49,055 bases of DNA from Polyangiaceae bacterium (GCA_013361525.1 JABFXY010000129.1:1-49055), one strand, 5' to 3'; positions 8,160-16,476 are shown, counted from the first letter of the stretch. Notes: generated by a model not told the origin, from the letters alone. Numbers and translations are program-made.

Positions 8160-8768
8160 GTGCTTGGACTGCAGGTCGAAACGAATCCGAAATGGGTCGC
8201 GGCGGCGTCGTCGCACGTCGCGCGTGTGCTCGTCGACCATGCGCATTGCGAGATGAAGGCGGCGACCAACGCCTTGTCTCTGTCGGCGCGGTGCATGTTG
8301 CATCCCAAGGTCGCGCGCGCTCTGGTCGATCTCGCGGAGGAAGAGCTGCGTCACTTTCGTCGTGTCCTCGACGAGCTCGATCGCCGAGGCATCGCGCTCG
8401 AGCCGCCCGAGGAGGATTGGTATGCGGCCGAGCTGCGCCGGCGGGTCGCGGGTGAGCGCCGAGGCAAGCAGACGCTGGATCTCGACGCCGTGCTCGTCGA
8501 TCGGCTGCTCGTCGGCGCGCTCATCGAAGCGCGATCCTGCGAGCGCTTTCGTTTGCTCGCCGATGCGCTCGGCGAGGTCGAGCCGGAGCTCGCTGCGTTC
8601 TACCGCGAGCTCTTCGCCGACGAAGCTCGGCACCACCGCACCTTCTTCGATCTCGCGGTCGACGTGGCGGGCGATGCTTCCATGGCGCGCGATCGCCTCG
8701 CGCGGATCGCGTCGATTGAAGCGGACGTCGTTCGCGCCCTCGATGCGCGGCCGACGATGCACGGATGA
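8160..8768 (+). CDS. miaE: tRNA-(ms2io6A)-hydroxylase MiaE
   Basis: MiaE is a ferritin-like di-iron oxygenase that hydroxylates 2-methylthio-N6-isopentenyladenosine at tRNA position 37. The 202-residue length matches the family. Four-helix-bundle iron ligands are visible: DHAHCEMKAA, AEEELRHFRRVL (ExxH), GALIEARSCERF and LFADEARHHRTFF (second ExxH). The start is GTG 8160. Its stop overlaps the next gene by 4 nt (ATGA), so the two are co-translated. The substrate-making enzymes MiaA and MiaB are not in the window. Confidence 0.93.
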   Translation: MLGLQVETNPKWVAAASSHVARVLVDHAHCEMKAATNALSLSARCMLHPKVARALVDLAEEELRHFRRVLDELDRRGIALEPPEEDWYAAELRRRVAGERRGKQTLDLDAVLVDRLLVGALIEARSCERFRLLADALGEVEPELAAFYRELFADEARHHRTFFDLAVDVAGDASMARDRLARIASIEADVVRALDARPTMHG

Positions 8769-10048
8769 TCTTCGATCTCGTCCGCCTCGACCAACGGATC
8801 GCGGCGATGGCCGTCGCGCTGCGCAAGCGGCGTCGCACGCTCTTCGCTGGCCGCTACTCGGACGACGACCAGGTGACGTTTGCACGCGACGCGAGCACGC
8901 GCGCATCGTTCGAGGCACTCGGCGATCTCGGATCCGATCCTGTCGCGCGCGCGACACGCGCTTGGGTCGGTCATCTCACCATCGAGCGCGTGACCAGCGA
9001 CGATCTCGTCGCCCTCGAGGCCGCGCGTGCAGAGGTCGACACCGAAGTGGAGCCGCACCGATCGATCCACGATCTCGTGCGCGCGCTCTTCGGGCCCGAA
9101 CGAGAGGCACGCGCCGCCGCCGCTGCGATTCGAGACAAAGGCGCCGCGACAGTCGATGCCGCGCGCCGATTCGCGGAGCGACGCGCTGAAGCCGAGCGTC
9201 TCCTCGGGGCGAAGCCTTCCGCGTCGGAGGATTCGTTCGACCCCGTCGAGGTTGCCCTCGACGGCACCGACGCGGCCTTCGCGTCGCTCGATCTCTCCAG
9301 CAAGACGTGGGCGGGCGTCGTTCGTCGATCCGTCGCGTCCGATGCCGGCGAGGGGTGGCCCGCGAAAATCACCGCGCGATGGATCACCGACACGCTCGGC
9401 AGAGGTGAGCTGCTTCGCGGCGTCCCGCTCGACGTCACCTCGCTGCCGGAGCCGCTGGGGGCGGCGTCGTTCGCGCGCGCGCTCGCCGATGTCGGCGGCT
9501 CGTGGGCCTTCTACGATCGGCCCGCGCAGTCGCCGTTTTGTGTGATGCGCACACCGAACGACGACCTCGTGCTCCGCCGAGCGGCGCTCTTCGGGTCGTT
9601 GATCCTCGAGCCGGTCTTTCACGAGCGAAAGCTCGGCCTCGGTCGTGACCGTGCGCGGCACCAGGCCGCGACGATCGCGCGCGCGGCCATCGTGTGGTTG
9701 CGCCTCGCCGCGATGCGCGCGGCGGCCTGGCCGCTCCTCGCGAAGCCGCTCGACGGAACGTTCCCCGATCTGTCGGAGCGGGCGCTCGGCAGACCCATCC
9801 CGCGGGCTCTGCTCGGTGCGGTGCCGCGCTTGATGCCCGACGCCCGCGCCGAGCTTCGAGCCATGCTCGCAGCGCTCGTCGACCGTGACGTCCTTCGGGA
9901 GCAGTTCGACGACGACTGGTTCGACAATCCCCGGGCCCACGAAGCGCTCCGCCACGAAAACCACCTGCCGGCGGAGAGCCGTCCGGCCCTGCCTGCCGAG
10001 GCCGTTCCGCGCGCCCTCGCAGGCCGCATCCGAGACCTCCTCGGCTGA
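8765..10048 (+). CDS. hypothetical protein coupled to miaE
   Basis: This is a 427-residue soluble, Ala/Arg/Asp-rich, mainly helical protein with no signal peptide or membrane segment. The start ATG 8765 overlaps the miaE stop by 4 nt. No family was recognised. Recognisable blocks include IDDLVRALFGPE-type text around residue 100, RHQAATIARAAIVWLRLAAMRAA near 300 (too hydrophilic to span a membrane) and a C-terminal DDDWFDNPRAHEALRHENHLP. The coupling suggests stoichiometric expression with MiaE, but a shared pathway is only inference. It is a good candidate for a lineage-specific family. Confidence 0.75.
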   Translation: MIFDLVRLDQRIAAMAVALRKRRRTLFAGRYSDDDQVTFARDASTRASFEALGDLGSDPVARATRAWVGHLTIERVTSDDLVALEAARAEVDTEVEPHRSIHDLVRALFGPEREARAAAAAIRDKGAATVDAARRFAERRAEAERLLGAKPSASEDSFDPVEVALDGTDAAFASLDLSSKTWAGVVRRSVASDAGEGWPAKITARWITDTLGRGELLRGVPLDVTSLPEPLGAASFARALADVGGSWAFYDRPAQSPFCVMRTPNDDLVLRRAALFGSLILEPVFHERKLGLGRDRARHQAATIARAAIVWLRLAAMRAAAWPLLAKPLDGTFPDLSERALGRPIPRALLGAVPRLMPDARAELRAMLAALVDRDVLREQFDDDWFDNPRAHEALRHENHLPAESRPALPAEAVPRALAGRIRDLLG

Positions 10049-10091
10049 CTCTTGTAAGAATCGGCGTTGTGGTAGCTTCGGCGATGTCGCC

Positions 10092-10388
10092 TTGAACAAG
10101 TACGGCATCCCTCTTCACGACCTACCGTCCCATTGTCTCGATGCCGTGGACGCGGCGGAGCGGTCGCTGTCGCGAACGCTCATCGTCCGCGAAGGGCATG
10201 CTGTCGCGGCGGTCGTGCCGATGGCGGATCTCGATCGCATCGATCCGCCGGATCCGGCGGCGAACGGCCAGGATCCGTTGCTCGCGATCTGCGGGTCGTG
10301 CCGCCACGACGACTTCGTCGACTCCTTGTCGGAGGACCTCTCGCACACCTCGATGTGGTCCCGCGTGCCCAACAAGGCGGGGCGCTGA
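10092..10388 (+). CDS. Phd/YefM-like antitoxin
   Basis: The 98-residue frame reads MNKYGIPLHDLPSHCLDAVD from TTG 10092, then TLIVREGHAVAAVVPMADLDRI. The latter is the classic Phd/YefM strand-strand-helix phrase (v.r.g.pvA.lvp..dl). The C-terminal half is acidic and probably binds the toxin. The start is uncertain: no ATG is in frame and the open frame extends into the preceding gene, but TTG 10092 gives a normal antitoxin length. One base separates its stop from the toxin ATG, the standard toxin-antitoxin order. It is expected to repress its own promoter, probably in the short gap after 10048. Confidence 0.75.
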   Translation: MNKYGIPLHDLPSHCLDAVDAAERSLSRTLIVREGHAVAAVVPMADLDRIDPPDPAANGQDPLLAICGSCRHDDFVDSLSEDLSHTSMWSRVPNKAGR

Positions 10389-10389
10389 C

Positions 10390-10782
10390 ATGCCCTACCT
10401 GCTCGACACCCCGACGCTCGCCGAGATCCTGAGGGCCGCCCCGTCGCGCTCCTTGATCCGACACCTCTCCCAGGTGCCGAGCCGCGAACGGTGGACGAGC
10501 GTGGTCACGGTCAGCCAGCTGCTCGTCGCGGCCAGGCGCACCCAGCAAGCCCGCCTCATGCAGGACGTCATTCACCTGGTTGCCGGCATCCGGGTCGCGC
10601 CCTATGACGTCACTGCCGCGCAGACCTTCGCCAAGTTCCGCGCGACCGTCGCCTCCGACCTCGATGCGGACGACGTCATGATTGCGGCCATCGCTGCTTC
10701 GGGCGGCTTTACGCTCGTCACCCGGCGTGTTCGAGAGTTCTCGATTTTCGCGCAGCTCCGGGCGGAAGACTGGATGGGATAG
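10390..10782 (+). CDS. PIN-domain toxin (VapC-like) with altered active site
   Basis: The 130-residue protein from ATG 10390 has the PIN fold outline: YLLDTPTLAEIL at the start, TSVVTVSQLLVAA in helix 2, DADDVMIAAIAAS, and FTLVTRRVREFSIF at the end. PIN toxins cleave RNA with Mg2+ held by acidic residues. Here D6 and D95 are kept, but the usual Glu of the VxELxxG helix is Gln (Q43), the Asn after DT is Pro (P8), and the Asn of LVTRN is Arg (R113). Either catalysis is weakened or D92/D94 substitute. It is paired with the Phd-like antitoxin immediately upstream, and a strong hairpin follows. Confidence 0.85.
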   Translation: MPYLLDTPTLAEILRAAPSRSLIRHLSQVPSRERWTSVVTVSQLLVAARRTQQARLMQDVIHLVAGIRVAPYDVTAAQTFAKFRATVASDLDADDVMIAAIAASGGFTLVTRRVREFSIFAQLRAEDWMG

Positions 10783-10808
10783 CAGCCTTCTCACGCAGCT
10801 CACCCGAC

Positions 10809-10852
10809 GCCGAAATCGCTCGCCAAGGTTTGGCGAGCGAGCCCATTTCGGC
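10809..10852 (+). terminator. long hairpin after the toxin-antitoxin pair
   Basis: A perfect 10-bp stem (CGCTCGCCAA / TTGGCGAGCG, 3-base loop, 10817-10839) is extended by an outer perfect 8-bp stem (GCCGAAAT 10809-10816 / ATTTCGGC 10845-10852) with a 5-base bulge. There is no T-run. It probably separates the toxin-antitoxin transcript from the ATP synthase operon. Confidence 0.65.
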
Positions 10853-10996
10853 TGGGTCGGGCGAGATGGGTTCGGCGGCTTCCTTGTTTCTGCGCGCATC
10901 CCATGAATGAGATGCGCTCTAGGTAGAGCTTCCGGTCTTCGACAAGGCGTGGTAGGTGGCCGCCCAGTCCAACCGCGTGCCAACCACTCCGGTACC

Positions 10997-11467
10997 GTGA
11001 CGAGCCAAGTTCCCTTCTTCTTCGCGTCCGATGTCACCGTCGACGTCGACCTGTCCGTCCTGGCCCAGGTCGCGCTCTTCGGCTTCTTCATCACGATCCT
11101 CAAGCCCGTCTTGTTCGATCCGCTGCTCAAGCTCTTCGAAGAGCGCGAGAAGCTGACCGACGGCGCTCGGGCCACGGCTCGTTCGATGGATGAGCGTGCC
11201 GCCGAGCTCTTGTCTCGTTTCGAGACGGAGATCGAGCAGGTGCGCCGTGAGGCGTCGCTCGAGCGCGATCGCCTTCGCGCCGAGACGGCCAAGCTCGAGG
11301 CGAAGATGCTCGACGAGGCGAAGGCCGACGCGGCCCGGATTCTCACGAGCGGGCGCGCGCAAATTGCCACCGAGGTGGAGACGCTCCGCCGCGAGCTGGT
11401 CGCATCGCGACCGGCGCTCGCGCAGCAGATCGCTTCCAAGCTCCTCGGCCGAGAGGTGTCGTCGTGA
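10997..11467 (+). CDS. ATP synthase F0 subunit b'
   Basis: This is one half of a heterodimeric peripheral stalk linking membrane F0 to catalytic F1. From GTG 10997 the protein has 156 residues: a short N-terminus, one membrane helix (VLAQVALFGFFITILKPVLF, about 17-36), then PLLKLFEEREKLTDGA and a long charged coiled coil. The start was chosen to give the usual short N-terminus; the frame is open back to about 10907. It overlaps the next gene by 4 nt (GTGA). The presence of distinct b' and b proteins resembles photosynthetic bacteria and several Deltaproteobacteria rather than E. coli. Confidence 0.88.
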   Translation: MTSQVPFFFASDVTVDVDLSVLAQVALFGFFITILKPVLFDPLLKLFEEREKLTDGARATARSMDERAAELLSRFETEIEQVRREASLERDRLRAETAKLEAKMLDEAKADAARILTSGRAQIATEVETLRRELVASRPALAQQIASKLLGREVSS

Positions 11468-12480
11468 AGCGCGCCGTCTTGTTCTTCGTCGCGATGCTCG
11501 CCGTTTCGGGCGTCGCGCTCCAGGTCTCGGCGCAAGGCGCGCCGCAGCCGGGCCAACCTGCTCCTGGTGCCCCTCCGGGGCAACCGGCTCCGGGCCAACG
11601 GGCTCCGGGCCAACCGGCTCCGGGGCAACCCGGCGCTCAACCCGGTGCGCAGCCTGGACGCCAGCCGCCGAGCCGCATGGGCCAGCAGCCGCGCGCGCCT
11701 CAACCTCGCGGTGCCCAGCAGGCGGCTCCTCCTGCGCCGCACGGTGCGCAGCCCGCGCATGGTGCGCAGCCCGGCCACGGTGAGAAGGGCCACGACGAAC
11801 ACGGCGGTGGTCACGGCGACCACGACTGCCATGGCCCGAACGCGCCGGCCCACCACATCAACTGGTACCAAGGCCTCCTCGGGGTCAACAACAAGAAGGC
11901 CCAAGAGGGCGGCATCAACAAGCTGCTCTGGCGGTACTACGACGACAAGAACGAGTGCGATCCGAAGAACCAGGATCCCCCGCTCCTCGCCGCGGTCATC
12001 AACCTGGCGATCGTCGTCTTCGTCCTCTTCCACTTCGGCAAGAAGCCGGTGGTCGAAGCGCTCGCGAAGCGCAAGAAGACCATCATGCAGGACATCGACG
12101 CCGCGACCGAGCTCCGCGAGGACGCGGAGAAGCGCCTCGCGACGTACGAGAAGCAGCTCGCGACGATCGAAGATCGCCGCAACGAGCTCAAAGAAGAGTA
12201 CGCCACGCAGTGGGAGGCGGAGCGCAGGCGCATCCTCAAGGACGCCGAGGAGAAGGCCGCGCGCCTTCGCCGCGATGCCGAGTTCCGCGTAGCGCAAGAG
12301 CTGAAGCAGGCGCAGTCGGATCTTCTCCGCGAAGCGGTGGACGATTCGGTCGTCGCTGCCGAGTCGCTGCTGAAGTCGCGCATCGGCGCCTCCGATCAAG
12401 AGCGCCTCGCGGACGAGTATCTCGCCGGCATCGGCCAGGCGCTCAAGCCGAGCGATCGCGCCGAACGGAGGACGACATGA
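11464..12480 (+). CDS. atpF: ATP synthase F0 subunit b with signal peptide and Pro/His-rich N-terminal extension
   Basis: The 338-residue protein is about twice the usual b-subunit length. Residues 1-23 look like a signal peptide (AVLFFVAMLAVSGVALQVSA). Residues 24-90 are Pro/Gln/Gly repeats (PGQPAPG and PGAQPGAQPG units). Residues about 90-128 are His-rich (HGAQPAHGAQPGHGEKGHD). The normal b architecture follows: membrane helix LLAAVINLAIVVFVLFHFG (about 175-193), KKPVVEALAKRKKTI, and a long coiled coil to the end. This would place the extension in the periplasm. Starts and stops overlap both neighbours by 4 nt, so the operon frame is firm. The added N-terminus is real in the sequence; its role is unknown, with metal binding or anchoring being guesses. 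Confidence 0.9.
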   Translation: MKRAVLFFVAMLAVSGVALQVSAQGAPQPGQPAPGAPPGQPAPGQRAPGQPAPGQPGAQPGAQPGRQPPSRMGQQPRAPQPRGAQQAAPPAPHGAQPAHGAQPGHGEKGHDEHGGGHGDHDCHGPNAPAHHINWYQGLLGVNNKKAQEGGINKLLWRYYDDKNECDPKNQDPPLLAAVINLAIVVFVLFHFGKKPVVEALAKRKKTIMQDIDAATELREDAEKRLATYEKQLATIEDRRNELKEEYATQWEAERRRILKDAEEKAARLRRDAEFRVAQELKQAQSDLLREAVDDSVVAAESLLKSRIGASDQERLADEYLAGIGQALKPSDRAERRTT

Positions 12481-13022
12481 GCTACGACGCCATCGGACGC
12501 CGCTATGCGCGCGCGATCTTCGAGCTCGGCAAAGAAGAGGGTCGCGCGAGCGCCATCGCCGACCAGATCGCTTCGTTCGCCGAGACGTACGACTCGAGCG
12601 AAGAGCTGAAGATCATCCTCGAGAACCCGCTCGTCGACGAGGCCGCGCGCCTCGCGATCGTCGGGGACATCGCGGCGCGCGTAGGTGCGACCGGCACCGC
12701 CGATCGCGCGCTGCGTCTCGTGACCAAGCAGCGCCGCTTGCGTGCGCTGCCGGACATCGCGCGGCACCTCCGTCGCCAGGTCGACGAAGACGCGAAGGTC
12801 GTCCGCGCACACGTCACGACGGCTTCCGCTCCCTCGGGCGGTTACCTCGATCGTTTGAAGGCGCAGATCGAGCAGAGCACCGGCCAAAAGGTCGTGCTCA
12901 CCCACACCGTCGATCCCAGCATCATCGGCGGCGTCATCACGTCGATCGGCGATCGCGTGGTCGACGGCAGCATCCGCTCCCGCCTTCTCTCGTTCCGCGA
13001 CGCCGCTCGTCCGAGCGTCTAG
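12477..13022 (+). CDS. atpH: ATP synthase F1 subunit delta
   Basis: The delta subunit clamps the peripheral stalk to the top of F1. The 181-residue protein from ATG 12477 begins SYDAIGRRYARAIFELGKEE, the family N-terminal signature. It ends with the conserved VDPSIIGGVITSIGDRVVDG and SIRSRLLSF. Length is normal. ATG overlaps the atpF stop (ATGA). A hairpin and 124 bases separate it from atpA. Confidence 0.97.
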   Translation: MSYDAIGRRYARAIFELGKEEGRASAIADQIASFAETYDSSEELKIILENPLVDEAARLAIVGDIAARVGATGTADRALRLVTKQRRLRALPDIARHLRRQVDEDAKVVRAHVTTASAPSGGYLDRLKAQIEQSTGQKVVLTHTVDPSIIGGVITSIGDRVVDGSIRSRLLSFRDAARPSV

Positions 13023-13043
13023 CGAATTTCGTCTTCGTTTTGC

Positions 13044-13062
13044 GCGAGGGGTCTCCCCTCGC
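13044..13062 (+). other. intra-operon hairpin between atpH and atpA
   Basis: GCGAGGGG, a TCT loop and CCCCTCGC form a perfect 8-bp stem. It may set the relative amounts of stalk and catalytic subunits by attenuation or RNA stabilisation; this is inference. Confidence 0.5.
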
Positions 13063-13146
13063 TACGTCTTCCGCGGCGCGACCAAGCGCGCGCCCATGTC
13101 TCGCCCAGCTCGTGGGGCCCCAACACGATAATCGACAGGACCAGCG

Positions 13147-14889
13147 ATGCAGCTTCGAGCCGAAGAGATCTCGCAGATCATCAAGAAGCAGATTCAGAAC
13201 ATCGACAAGGCGGCCTCCGTCTCGGAGACGGGCACCGTCCTCACGGTCGGTGACGGAATCGCGCGCGTGCACGGCCTCTCCGGCGTCATGGCCGGCGAGC
13301 TCGTCGAGGTGACCGCCGCCGATTCCAGCTCGCTCTACGGCCTCGTGCTCAACCTCGAGCAGGACAACGTCGGTTGCGCGTTCTTCGGCGACACCAGCCT
13401 CGTCAAAGAGGGCGATCTCGTCCGCCGCACGAACCGCATCATGGACGTGCCCGTCGGCGAGGCCGTCGTCGGTCGCGTGCTCAACGCCCTCGGTCAGCCG
13501 ATCGACGGCAAGGGCCCCATCGACACCAAGTTCCGCCGCCGCGTCGAGATCAAGGCGCCCGGCATCATCCGCCGCCAGCCGGTCAACGAGCCGATGCAGA
13601 CCGGCCTCAAGGCGATCGACGCCATGATCCCGATCGGTCGCGGCCAGCGCGAGCTCATCATCGGCGACCGCCAGACGGGCAAGACCGCCGTCGCGATCGA
13701 CACGATCATCAACCAAAAAGGCCAGAACATGTACTGCGTGTACGTGGCGATCGGCCAGAAGCAGTCGACGGTCCGCCAGGTCGTCGACAAGCTCGAGGCG
13801 TACGGCGCGATGGAGTACACGATCGTCGTCGCCGCGACTGCGAGCGAGTCCGCGCCGCTGCAGTTCATCTCGCCGTACACCGGCGTGACCATCGGCGAGT
13901 ACTTCCGCGACACCGGCCGCCACGCGCTCTGCATCTACGACGACTTGTCCAAGCAGGCCGTCGCGTACCGCCAGCTGTCGCTCCTCCTCCGCCGTCCGCC
14001 GGGGCGCGAGGCTTACCCGGGCGACGTCTTCTACCTCCACTCGCGTCTCCTCGAGCGCGCGGCGAAGATGGCGCAGGTCTACTACGTCGTGAAGAAGGGC
14101 ACCGACGTTCCCGCCGGTGACGAGAGCTACCGCGGCGCCGACGGCGAGGTCCACTACGGCGTCCTCGGCAAGCACGCCGCCCACGAGAGCGCGAAGAAGC
14201 TCGGCGGTGATCACGAGGTGAAGCAGGACCCGCACTCGGGCGGCTCGCTCACGGCGCTGCCGATCATCGAGACGCAGGCAGGTGACGTCTCGGCGTACAT
14301 CCCGACGAACGTCATCTCGATCACCGACGGTCAGATCTTCCTCGAGTCGGATCTGTTCTTCTCCGGTGTTCGCCCGGCCATCAACGTCGGTATCAGCGTC
14401 AGCCGCGTCGGCGGCAACGCGCAGATCAAGGCGATGAAGTCGGTCGCCGGTACGCTGCGCCTCGACCTCGCGCAGTACCGCGCCATGGCTGCCTTCGCGC
14501 AGTTCGCTTCGGACCTCGATGCGAAGACCCGCGCTCAGCTCGACCGCGGCGCCCGCATGGTCGAGATCCTCAAGCAGGGCCAGTACGTCCCGCTGACGGT
14601 CGACAAGCAGGTCCTCATCATCTACGCCGGCACCGCCGGTCACCTCGACGACCTCCCGATCGGCGCACTCCTTCGCTTCGAGGCGGAGCTCTACAAGCAC
14701 GTCGAGTCGAAGCACCCGGAGATCCTGTCGACGATCCGCGACAAGAAGGTGCTCGACGACGAGCTCAAGAAGACGATCAACAAGGTCGTCGAAGAGTTCA
14801 AGGCGAAGAAGTTCGTCCTCGACGAGTCCAAGGCGAAGGCGGAACCCGCCGCCGGTGCCTCCAAAGAGAAGTCCAAGAAAGGCAAGTGA
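13147..14889 (+). CDS. atpA: ATP synthase F1 subunit alpha with internal insertion
   Basis: This is the non-catalytic nucleotide-binding subunit of F1. At 580 residues it is about 65 longer than E. coli alpha. The N-terminus MQLRAEEISQIIKKQI, the Walker A GDRQTGKTAVAID (about 172-184), CIYDDLSKQAVAYRQLSLLLRRPPG and ITDGQIFLESDLFFSG are all canonical. Between LLERAAKMAQVYYVVKKG and SLTALPIIETQAGDVSA (about 317-366), where most bacteria have about ten residues, there are about fifty. That stretch is charged and His-containing (ESYRGADGEVHYGVLGKHAA). The C-terminus carries an extra Lys/Ala tail (KEKSKKGK). Frame is intact through the insertion, so it is genuine. Confidence 0.97.
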   Translation: MQLRAEEISQIIKKQIQNIDKAASVSETGTVLTVGDGIARVHGLSGVMAGELVEVTAADSSSLYGLVLNLEQDNVGCAFFGDTSLVKEGDLVRRTNRIMDVPVGEAVVGRVLNALGQPIDGKGPIDTKFRRRVEIKAPGIIRRQPVNEPMQTGLKAIDAMIPIGRGQRELIIGDRQTGKTAVAIDTIINQKGQNMYCVYVAIGQKQSTVRQVVDKLEAYGAMEYTIVVAATASESAPLQFISPYTGVTIGEYFRDTGRHALCIYDDLSKQAVAYRQLSLLLRRPPGREAYPGDVFYLHSRLLERAAKMAQVYYVVKKGTDVPAGDESYRGADGEVHYGVLGKHAAHESAKKLGGDHEVKQDPHSGGSLTALPIIETQAGDVSAYIPTNVISITDGQIFLESDLFFSGVRPAINVGISVSRVGGNAQIKAMKSVAGTLRLDLAQYRAMAAFAQFASDLDAKTRAQLDRGARMVEILKQGQYVPLTVDKQVLIIYAGTAGHLDDLPIGALLRFEAELYKHVESKHPEILSTIRDKKVLDDELKKTINKVVEEFKAKKFVLDESKAKAEPAAGASKEKSKKGK

Positions 14890-14892
14890 TCC

Positions 14893-15795
14893 GTGGCGTC
14901 GCTCAAAGCGATTCGTAAGCGCATCGCCACCGTCAAATCGACGCAGAAGATCACGCGCGCGATGAAGATGGTTGCCGGTGCGCGGTTGAACCGCGCCCAG
15001 CAGCGCATCACGGAGCTGCGACCTTACGCCGTGAAGACCCAGGAGGTTCTCTCCGAGGTCGTCGGGCGTACGTTGCAGGAAGGGCAGGCCGACGATTCGG
15101 TCGTCGGCGCGGCGGACCTTCTCCACCCGCTCCTCGTTCAACGCGAGCAGCGCCGCGTGATGCTCGTCGTTTTGACGAGCGATCGCGGACTTTGCGGCGC
15201 GTTCAACGCGAACATCAACAAGAACGCCGAGCGCGAATACAAAGAGCGCACGGCGAACGGCCAGGACGTACAGGTCATGGTCGTGGGTCGCAAAGGCCGC
15301 GACTACCTCCAGCGCCGGAACATCACGCTGCAGTACCTCCCCGGCGTCTGGGACAAGCTCGGCCTCGCCTCTGCTCGTCGCATCGGGGACGAGATTCTGC
15401 GCCCCTTCTTGAACGACGAGGTCGACGCGATTTACGTCGTCTACAACGAGTTCAAGAGCGCGATGACCCAGAAGGTCACCGTGGAGCGCCTGCTGCCGGT
15501 GCCGCCCTCCGTCGAGGAAAACGCGGCCGGCGGCGGCGAGTTCGTGTTCGAGCCGACGCGTGCAGCGTTGCTCGAGCACCTCGCGCCGCTCTACGTCGAG
15601 ATCTCGCTCCTGCGCGCGCTCTACGAGTCGCAAGCCAGCGAGCTCGGCGCCCGCATGACCGCGATGGACTCGGCGACGAAGAACGCGACCGAGATGATCG
15701 ACAAGCTCACGCTCGAGTACAACAAGGCTCGCCAGGCCGCGATCACCAAGGAGCTCATGGAGATCATCGGCGGCAGCGAGGCCATCAAGGAGTAA
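14893..15795 (+). CDS. atpG: ATP synthase F1 subunit gamma
   Basis: The central rotor shaft of F1. The 300-residue protein from GTG 14893 begins MASLKAIRKRIATVKSTQKI and ends with NATEMIDKLTLEYNKARQAA, both invariant gamma features; LTSDRGLCGAFNANI is also present. It starts 3 bases after the atpA stop. In most bacteria atpD (beta) and atpC (epsilon) follow; here a terminator and an unrelated gene follow instead. Confidence 0.97.
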   Translation: MASLKAIRKRIATVKSTQKITRAMKMVAGARLNRAQQRITELRPYAVKTQEVLSEVVGRTLQEGQADDSVVGAADLLHPLLVQREQRRVMLVVLTSDRGLCGAFNANINKNAEREYKERTANGQDVQVMVVGRKGRDYLQRRNITLQYLPGVWDKLGLASARRIGDEILRPFLNDEVDAIYVVYNEFKSAMTQKVTVERLLPVPPSVEENAAGGGEFVFEPTRAALLEHLAPLYVEISLLRALYESQASELGARMTAMDSATKNATEMIDKLTLEYNKARQAAITKELMEIIGGSEAIKE

Positions 15796-15800
15796 ACGGC

Positions 15801-15845
15801 GAGCGGCCCGCGGATCGGTTCACCGGTCCGCGCCCGCTCTTTGTC
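15801..15845 (+). terminator. terminator of the atp operon
   Basis: GAGCGG..CGCGGA.CGG pairs with CCG.TCCGCG..CCGCTC around a TTCA loop and is followed by TTTGTCGTTTG. It lies 6 bases after the atpG stop. Confidence 0.75.
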
Positions 15846-15861
15846 GTTTGTCGTAAAGTCC

Positions 15862-16467
15862 GTGATTCTCGAGATCAATCCGGAGCATCCCGAGCCGCGC
15901 AAGATCCAACGCGCGCTCGACGTCCTCGAAAAGGGCGGCCTCATCGCGTACCCGACCGACACCGTCTACGGTCTCGGTTGCGACCTGATGAACAAGGGCG
16001 CCGTCGAGCGCCTGTACCAGCTCAAAGGCCTGAGCAAGCAGAAGAACCTCGCGTTCATCTGCCACGACCTCGCCGACATCGCGAAGTACGCCGTGGTCGA
16101 CAACTGGGCGTACCGCATCCTCAGGCATCACCTCCCGGGTGCGTACGCGTTCATCCTTCCGGCGACGCGCGAGGTGCCGAAGATGGTGCTCTCGAAGCAG
16201 AAGACCGTCGGCATTCGCGTTCCGGATCACCCCGTCGTGACGACGCTCGCGCGCGAGCTCGGCCGCCCGATCATCAGCACCACGGCGACCGACGACGAGG
16301 GCGAGCCGCTCATCGATCCCGCGGAGGTGCGCGACAAGTATCGAGGGCTCGATCTCATCCTCGACGGCGGCGCGGGCGGTCACGTGCCGACCACCGTCGT
16401 CGACTTGAGCCAAGGGCACGTCGAGATCGTTCGTGAGGGTGCGGGGTCGATCGACGAGTTGCAATAG
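15862..16467 (+). CDS. Sua5/YciO/YrdC family protein, YciO type
   Basis: The protein is 201 residues from GTG 15862. A TTG at 15841 is possible but sits in the terminator stem region. The text GGLIAYPTDTVYGLGCDLMNKGAVERLYQLKGL, the HHLPGAYAFILPATREVPK block, KTVGIRVPDHP and PIISTTATDDEG define the YrdC fold. Overall length and spacing are close to E. coli YciO rather than TsaC. TsaC-type enzymes make threonylcarbamoyl-AMP from threonine, bicarbonate and ATP for the tRNA t6A modification; YciO has much weaker activity and an unsettled role. The following gene begins 10 bases downstream behind a strong ribosome site. Confidence 0.85.
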   Translation: MILEINPEHPEPRKIQRALDVLEKGGLIAYPTDTVYGLGCDLMNKGAVERLYQLKGLSKQKNLAFICHDLADIAKYAVVDNWAYRILRHHLPGAYAFILPATREVPKMVLSKQKTVGIRVPDHPVVTTLARELGRPIISTTATDDEGEPLIDPAEVRDKYRGLDLILDGGAGGHVPTTVVDLSQGHVEIVREGAGSIDELQ

Positions 16468-16476
16468 GAGGTCGTG

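Noticed and set aside
12937..15633. 898-codon minus-strand frame across atpA and atpG
   Set aside because: Antisense shadow of conserved ATP synthase genes; no domain recognised.
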